Positions 29,696 through 33,596 of a stretch of DNA of 33,596 nucleotides are shown piece after piece. The position numbers were made by a program, and so were the translations under genes. Below the pieces are notes generated by a model, which was not told the origin of the DNA, did not search any database, and worked only from the letters and a program-made list of their open reading frames with translations. Origin of the DNA: Dehalococcoidia bacterium. GTDB taxonomy: Bacteria > Chloroflexota > Dehalococcoidia > SM23-28-2 > RBG-16-64-32. Position 1 is the stretch's first letter; each line of letters begins with the position of its first letter. The stretch is taken from the NCBI GenBank assembly GCA_030690405.1, contig JAUYGU010000058.1, positions 1-33,596 of the forward strand, written 5' to 3'.

Positions 29696-31045
29696 ATGGA
29701 GCCGCGCATCCAGTACGCGAAGACGAGCGATGGCGTAAACATCGCTTTCTGGACGCTAGGGGAGGGCATACCGTTTGTGCACATGCCGATGACCGCATTC
29801 AGCCACGGTGAACTGGAGTGGCAGTTCGCCGAGATGCGCCGCTGGTATGAGCGCCTCGCCCACAAGAGGAAACTCGTCCGGTACGACGGCAGAGGGTCCG
29901 GCCTGTCCGACCGCAACGTGACCAACTACTCGCTCGAGGCACATATGCTCGACCTGGAGGCGGTGGTAGACGGCCTGGGGCTAGAGAGGTTCGCCCTGTT
30001 CGCGTCTCTTCACCTGGGGCCGGTGGCCATAGCCTACACGGCTAGGCACCCGGAGCGGGTCTCACACCTTCTTCCGTGGTGCACCTGGGCCCGGGCCTCA
30101 GACTACTATCGGTCGCCCCAGGTTCAGACGTTAGGGTCACTCAGAGACAAGGACTGGGAGATATACACCGAGACGGTAGCGCACGCCTTCCTAGAATGGT
30201 CCGAAGGCGAGCGGGCGCGCCGGTTCGCCGCGTTCATCCGAGAAAGCGGAACGCAGGAGGCGCTGCAAGGGTTCGTACAGGCGGCCGAGCAGTTCGACGT
30301 AACGTCTCTCCTGCCTCAGGTGAAGTCACCGACACTGGTGCTTCACCGCCGCCAGCTCCGGTTGGTAGGTGTGGAGCTTGCGAAGGGCCTTGCCACCCGG
30401 ATTTCGGGCGCACGTCTGGCCCTCCTGGAGGGAGGCGAAGCAGCGCCGTTCGCGGGCGACATGGAGGCCGTTGCCGAGGCCATCGACGAGTTCCTGGGGG
30501 AAGGGGAGGAAGCGGCGGCGGGAACGTCTGTGCCCGCTCCCTCGGGTCTCGTCACCATCCTCTTCACAGATATCGAAGGCTCCACTGCGATGACCCAGCG
30601 GCTGGGCGACGCGAAGGCGCGCGAGGTGCTCCGCGAGCACGAGCGCATCGTGCGCGAGGCGTTGCGCGCCCACGGCGGCTCCGAGGTCAAGACGATGGGC
30701 GACGGCTTCATGGCCTCGTTCGGCTCGGCGGCGCGGGCGTTGGAGTGCGCCGTCGCCATCCAGCAGGCGTTCACGGAACGCAACGAGTCAGCACTGGAAC
30801 CGATACTGGTGCGGGTAGGGCTGAATGCAGGGGAGCCCATAGCCGAAGACGATGACCTGTACGGGACGGCGGTGAACGAGGCGGCCAGGATTACAGCGGC
30901 AGCCCAAGGCGGCGAGATACTTGTCGCCGACGTCGTTAGGCAGCTGACCAAGGGCAAGGACTTCCTGTTCGCCGACAGGGGAGAGACGTCGCTCAGGGGT
31001 TTCGAGGACCCTGTGCGGCTGTTCGAGGTCAGGTGGCATGACTGA
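29696..31045 (+). CDS. Degenerate alpha/beta-hydrolase fused to a class III adenylate/guanylate cyclase
   Basis: 449 residues. Residues 1-275 have an alpha/beta-hydrolase fold (RYDGRGSGLSDR, AIAYTARHPERVSHLLPWC), but the nucleophile elbow that should read GxSxGG is ASLHLG, with Leu at the Ser position, and the terminal His motif reads GGEAAPFAGD. It is therefore probably a ligand-sensing pseudo-enzyme. From about residue 283 comes a class III cyclase: LFTDIEGSTAM (first metal Asp), KTMGDGFMASF (second), YGTAVNEAARITAAAQGGEI. The cyclase domain is close to that of the kinase fusion upstream. It would synthesise a cyclic nucleotide under control of the N-terminal domain. Confidence 0.88.
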   Translation: MEPRIQYAKTSDGVNIAFWTLGEGIPFVHMPMTAFSHGELEWQFAEMRRWYERLAHKRKLVRYDGRGSGLSDRNVTNYSLEAHMLDLEAVVDGLGLERFALFASLHLGPVAIAYTARHPERVSHLLPWCTWARASDYYRSPQVQTLGSLRDKDWEIYTETVAHAFLEWSEGERARRFAAFIRESGTQEALQGFVQAAEQFDVTSLLPQVKSPTLVLHRRQLRLVGVELAKGLATRISGARLALLEGGEAAPFAGDMEAVAEAIDEFLGEGEEAAAGTSVPAPSGLVTILFTDIEGSTAMTQRLGDAKAREVLREHERIVREALRAHGGSEVKTMGDGFMASFGSAARALECAVAIQQAFTERNESALEPILVRVGLNAGEPIAEDDDLYGTAVNEAARITAAAQGGEILVADVVRQLTKGKDFLFADRGETSLRGFEDPVRLFEVRWHD

Positions 31046-31085
31046 GCCGCGCATTCAGTACGCCAAGACCTGTGACGGGGAATAG
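31038..31085 (+). pseudogene. N-terminal remnant of a second hydrolase-cyclase gene
   Basis: From the ATG at 31038 (overlapping the previous stop as ATGACTGA) the frame reads MTEPRIQYAKTCDGE and then TAG. The intact gene at 29696 begins MEPRIQYAKTSDGVN. The near identity over 12 residues shows a tandem paralogue whose body is lost. The TAG is followed at once by the ribosome site of the SDR gene. Confidence 0.75.
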
Positions 31086-31094
31086 GAGGACCAT

Positions 31095-31931
31095 ATGGCC
31101 GTCGTAGTGATTACCGGCTGCAGTTCCGGGTTCGGAATGCTGGCGGCACTGGAGTTCGCCCACCGCGGGGACAGCGTCTATGCGACGATGCGCAACACCG
31201 CAAAGGCCGACCGGCTCCACGCAGGAGCGGAAGCGGCGGGCGTGGCGGTCGAGGTGCTGCAACTTGACGTGAACGAAATCAGGTCCGTCAGCGCTGCGAT
31301 CGAGGAAGTCATCAGGCGCAAAGGGCGGATCGACGTTCTCGTGAACAACGCTGGTATCGGCATTGAAGGCGCCGTCGAGGACTTCGACGACGATGAGGTC
31401 CTGGCGGTCTTCGAGACGAACCTCTTCGGCGTCATCCGGGTGACGCGTGCTGTGCTTCCGCAGATGCGATCGCAGGGCAGCGGCACGATCGTCACCGTTG
31501 GCTCCCTCGCCGGAAAAGCAACCGCGCCCTTCAGTGGTATCTATTCTGCCAGCAAGCACGCGGTCGAGGCGCTTAGCGACGCGCTGTACTACGAGCTGCA
31601 ACCATTCGGTATCCGCGTCGTGCTGATCGAGCCAGGCGGATTCGAGACGGAGATCGAGACCAACTCGCAACGGGCGCGGCGCTTCACCGAAGCGTCGGTC
31701 TACCTGGAGGCGGAGCGTCGCTTCGCCGAGGCGCTGGAGAGGCTGCCCGGCGGTTGGCTGGGCGCTGACGCGAAGATCGTTGCTGACGTTATCGTCGACG
31801 TGGCGAAGGCCGCGCAGCCCCAACGCCGCTACCTCGTCGGACAGGACGCCGAGCTCATCGGCGGGCTCCACAAGAGGATGTCCGACGAGGAGTTTGAGAA
31901 CGCGGTACGCACGCTGCTGGACTGGCACTAG
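31095..31931 (+). CDS. Short-chain dehydrogenase/reductase
   Basis: 278 residues. Cofactor motif TGCSSGFG (residues 7-14, TGxxxGxG), NNAG, catalytic YSASK, and EPGGFETEI after strand 6 as in classical SDRs; the closest pattern is the 17-beta-hydroxysteroid/retinol dehydrogenase-like subgroup of oxidoreductases. The substrate is unknown. GGAGG lies 5 bases before the ATG. It sits between two decayed cyclase genes, suggesting it came in with, or survived, a rearrangement. Confidence 0.9.
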   Translation: MAVVVITGCSSGFGMLAALEFAHRGDSVYATMRNTAKADRLHAGAEAAGVAVEVLQLDVNEIRSVSAAIEEVIRRKGRIDVLVNNAGIGIEGAVEDFDDDEVLAVFETNLFGVIRVTRAVLPQMRSQGSGTIVTVGSLAGKATAPFSGIYSASKHAVEALSDALYYELQPFGIRVVLIEPGGFETEIETNSQRARRFTEASVYLEAERRFAEALERLPGGWLGADAKIVADVIVDVAKAAQPQRRYLVGQDAELIGGLHKRMSDEEFENAVRTLLDWH

Positions 31932-31984
31932 GCAACGGCAGATGGTGGGAGGATGGGCGTGATCGCAACGGAGAAGGTGAGAAC

Positions 31985-32428
31985 ATGACCGACCATCAGG
32001 CTGAGGCGATGCTCTGTCCGTCGTGCGGCCACGAGAATCGCGAGGGCGCGTCGTTTTGCGAAGGCTGCGGTGCGGCCCTCCAGCTGGCGTGCCCGGTTTG
32101 CGGAGCCGATCTCAGGTCTTCGGCTCGCTTCTGCGACTCGTGTGGTCATCCCGTAGCCGAGCCGCCAGCGGCCGCTGCGGTGCCCGATCCCCGCTCGTAC
32201 ACCCCTGACCTCCTGGCCGAGAAGATCCTCGCCGCCAGGAGCGCCGTCGAAGGCGAGCGCAAGCACGTGACGGTGCTCTTCGCCGGCGTAAAGGGCCACA
32301 TGGACCTGGCCGAGCGCGCGCCTTCGCCGAGAAACGCAGGCCGAACTACACGGGCAGATAGGCCAAGACGCGAAGTGAGGAGGCGACCATGGAATCCAGC
32401 GCCAGTCCCGGCACAAATCCGGAGTTGA
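31985..32428 (+). pseudogene. Truncated zinc-ribbon cyclase (remnant)
   Basis: The frame encodes 147 residues. Residues 9-58 are two zinc ribbons (CPSC, CEGC, CPVC, CDSC) and 70-105 match the linker and first strand of class III cyclase fusions (PDLLAEKILAARSAVEGERK, then VTVLFAGVKGHMDLAER). There the first metal Asp is already replaced (AGVKGH instead of ADVKGS) and homology stops. The remaining 40 residues (APSPRNAGRTTRADRPRREV) are off-frame-like. The cyclase, ATPase and TPR parts are missing, so this is a deletion remnant of a paralogue of the kinase-cyclase family. Confidence 0.75.
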
Positions 32429-33596
32429 CAACGGGTGAGAGCAGCCCCGCCTCGCCCGGGGACGCCTATCGGGCGAGATGGCGCTGGGACGGCGTCGTAA
32501 AGGGGACACACCTTCTGAACTGTTGGTACCAGCGCAGTTGTGCATACAACGTCTACGTGAGAGACGGCAAGGTCATCTTTGAAGAGCCCGCAGCTGAATA
32601 CCCTCGGACCAACCAATCGGTCCCTGACTTCAATCCACGGGGCTGCCAGAAGGGCGCCTGTTACGCCCTCAACATGAACCAGCCGGCGCGCGTGACTCAT
32701 CCGCTGAGGCGCACCGGCGCGCGCGGCGAGGGCGCATGGGAACAGGTAAGCTGGCAGGAGGCGCTCACCGATATCGCGGACCGCATCCTCGATGTAGTCA
32801 CGCGCGACGGCCCGGAAGCGGTCGTCTTCGATGGCAACGCCACCGGCCTCGCGGCAGCCACCGCGGTCCACCGCTTCGCCAATCTTCTCGGCGCCATCAC
32901 CTTGGACCTCAACACCGAGGTCGGCGACGAGCAGCAGGGAGCCGCCGTCACGTTCGGGACGCCCATCGCCTGTCGCTCGGCCGACGACTACTTCTACTCC
33001 GACGTGATCCTCATCTGGGGCGGCAACCCGGCCTACACCCAGATCCCCAACTTCCATTTCTTCACCGAAGCCCGCTACAACGGCGCCCGCATCATCGCCA
33101 TCAGCCCAGACCACAACGCCTCCGCCGTCCACGCCGACCGCTGGATATCGGTGCGGCCGGGCACGGACGCGGCTCTCGCCCTCGCCATGGCCCACATAGT
33201 GATCTCCGAAGGCCTGTACGATGCGGATTTCGTCCGTGAGCAGACCGACCTGCCTTTCCTGGTGCGCACCGATAGCCACAGGTTCCTGCGCGAGTCCGAC
33301 GTGAAGCGCGGCGGCAGGGACGACGTCTTCTACGTGTTCGACAAACGCGCCAAGCGGCTGGCTAAGGCCCCGAAGCGGACCCTCCGCCTGGGCAAGCTCG
33401 TCCCGGCACTGGAAGGCGAGTATGAGGTGCAGACCCCGGAGGGCGTCGTCCGGGTGACGCCGGTCTTCCAGATGCTGAAGGATCGCCTCGAGGTGGAGTA
33501 CACGCCCGAGAAGGCGTCAGAAGTGTGCGGCGTTCACCCAGCGGACATCCGGGAGCTCGCGCGGGAGATAGCGGGAGCGCGCGCCGTCTCCGGCGT
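32390..33596 (+). CDS. Molybdopterin oxidoreductase, DMSO-reductase family, 5' part
   Basis: 402 codons are visible and the frame is open to the window end. Start ATG 32390 has GAGGAGG 5 bases upstream and overlaps the tail of the preceding remnant. The N-terminus has an FeS-cluster region (HLLNCWYQRSC, later NPRGCQKGAC), then RRTGARGEGAWEQVSWQEAL as in all DMSO-reductase-family catalytic subunits, LIWGGNPAYTQIPNFHF, and HADRWISVRPGTDAALALAM. The FeS region and NPRGCQKG point to the type II (nitrate reductase/ethylbenzene dehydrogenase-like) branch; GDEQQG may hold the molybdenum-ligating Asp. No twin-arginine signal is seen at the start. Electron-transfer partners would lie downstream. Confidence 0.9.

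Noticed and set aside
32146..33279. 377-codon minus-strand ORF
   Set aside because: Opposite the molybdoenzyme, which has strong family motifs and a good ribosome site.

Overview
The window is high-GC, almost fully coding DNA from a bacterium. The best guess is a Chloroflexota lineage near Dehalococcoidia. Reasons are the gene order rsmD-coaD-coiled-coil protein, an F420-type luciferase-like oxidoreductase, zinc-ribbon/kinase/ATPase/cyclase fusion proteins, a DUF1786 protein and GC-rich hairpin repeats between genes. This placement is inference from gene families; there is no rRNA in the window.

Positions 1-17413 are ordinary chromosome. They hold the 3' part of leuS, a methyltransferase and an SRPBCC protein, and a leftward operon (TM/GH18-like/FnIII protein, rsmD, coaD, coiled-coil protein). 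A well-formed divergent promoter region follows, then greA and a tightly overlapped run lysS-HAD-NUDIX-DNA glycosylase-serS. Next are two leftward secreted acidic proteins, each with its own intrinsic terminator, a DUF1786 protein, an HSL-type alpha/beta hydrolase, an LLM-class oxidoreductase and a dienelactone hydrolase.

At 17414 a tRNA-Ser(UGA) gene begins but stops matching a tRNA just after its anticodon loop. From there to about 24.56 kb the DNA is accessory. First comes a mini-operon of four small ORFs leading into a tyrosine integrase split by a one-base frameshift. Then follows about 4.3 kb that is unlike the rest: short unrelated genes, on both strands, separated by eleven copies of a short site. 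Ten of the eleven have an identical layout: TGCGCC (one copy TGCGTC), 13 variable but GC-rich bases, then TGTCAA, all in the same orientation. The genes between them encode an AsnC-type ligand-binding domain, a lone SUOX-type molybdopterin domain, a NIPSNAP-like dimeric barrel, a membrane-anchored protein, two zinc-ribbon proteins and unknowns. Layout and site shape suggest a cassette array built on Xer/dif-like (or divergent integron attC-like) recombination sites. This is the main candidate for an undescribed system here, and it is a hypothesis.

From about 24.6 kb host-like coding resumes with a signalling cluster: a zinc-ribbon/Ser-Thr kinase/AAA ATPase/TPR/class III cyclase protein of about 1470 residues, a cytidylate-kinase-like protein, and a degenerate alpha/beta-hydrolase fused to a class III cyclase. 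Two gene remnants of the same families follow: a 15-codon N-terminus and a truncated zinc-ribbon cyclase. They show recent duplication and decay. An SDR oxidoreductase lies between them, and the window ends inside a DMSO-reductase-family molybdoenzyme. The right edge of the accessory region and the missing half of the tRNA are not visible.
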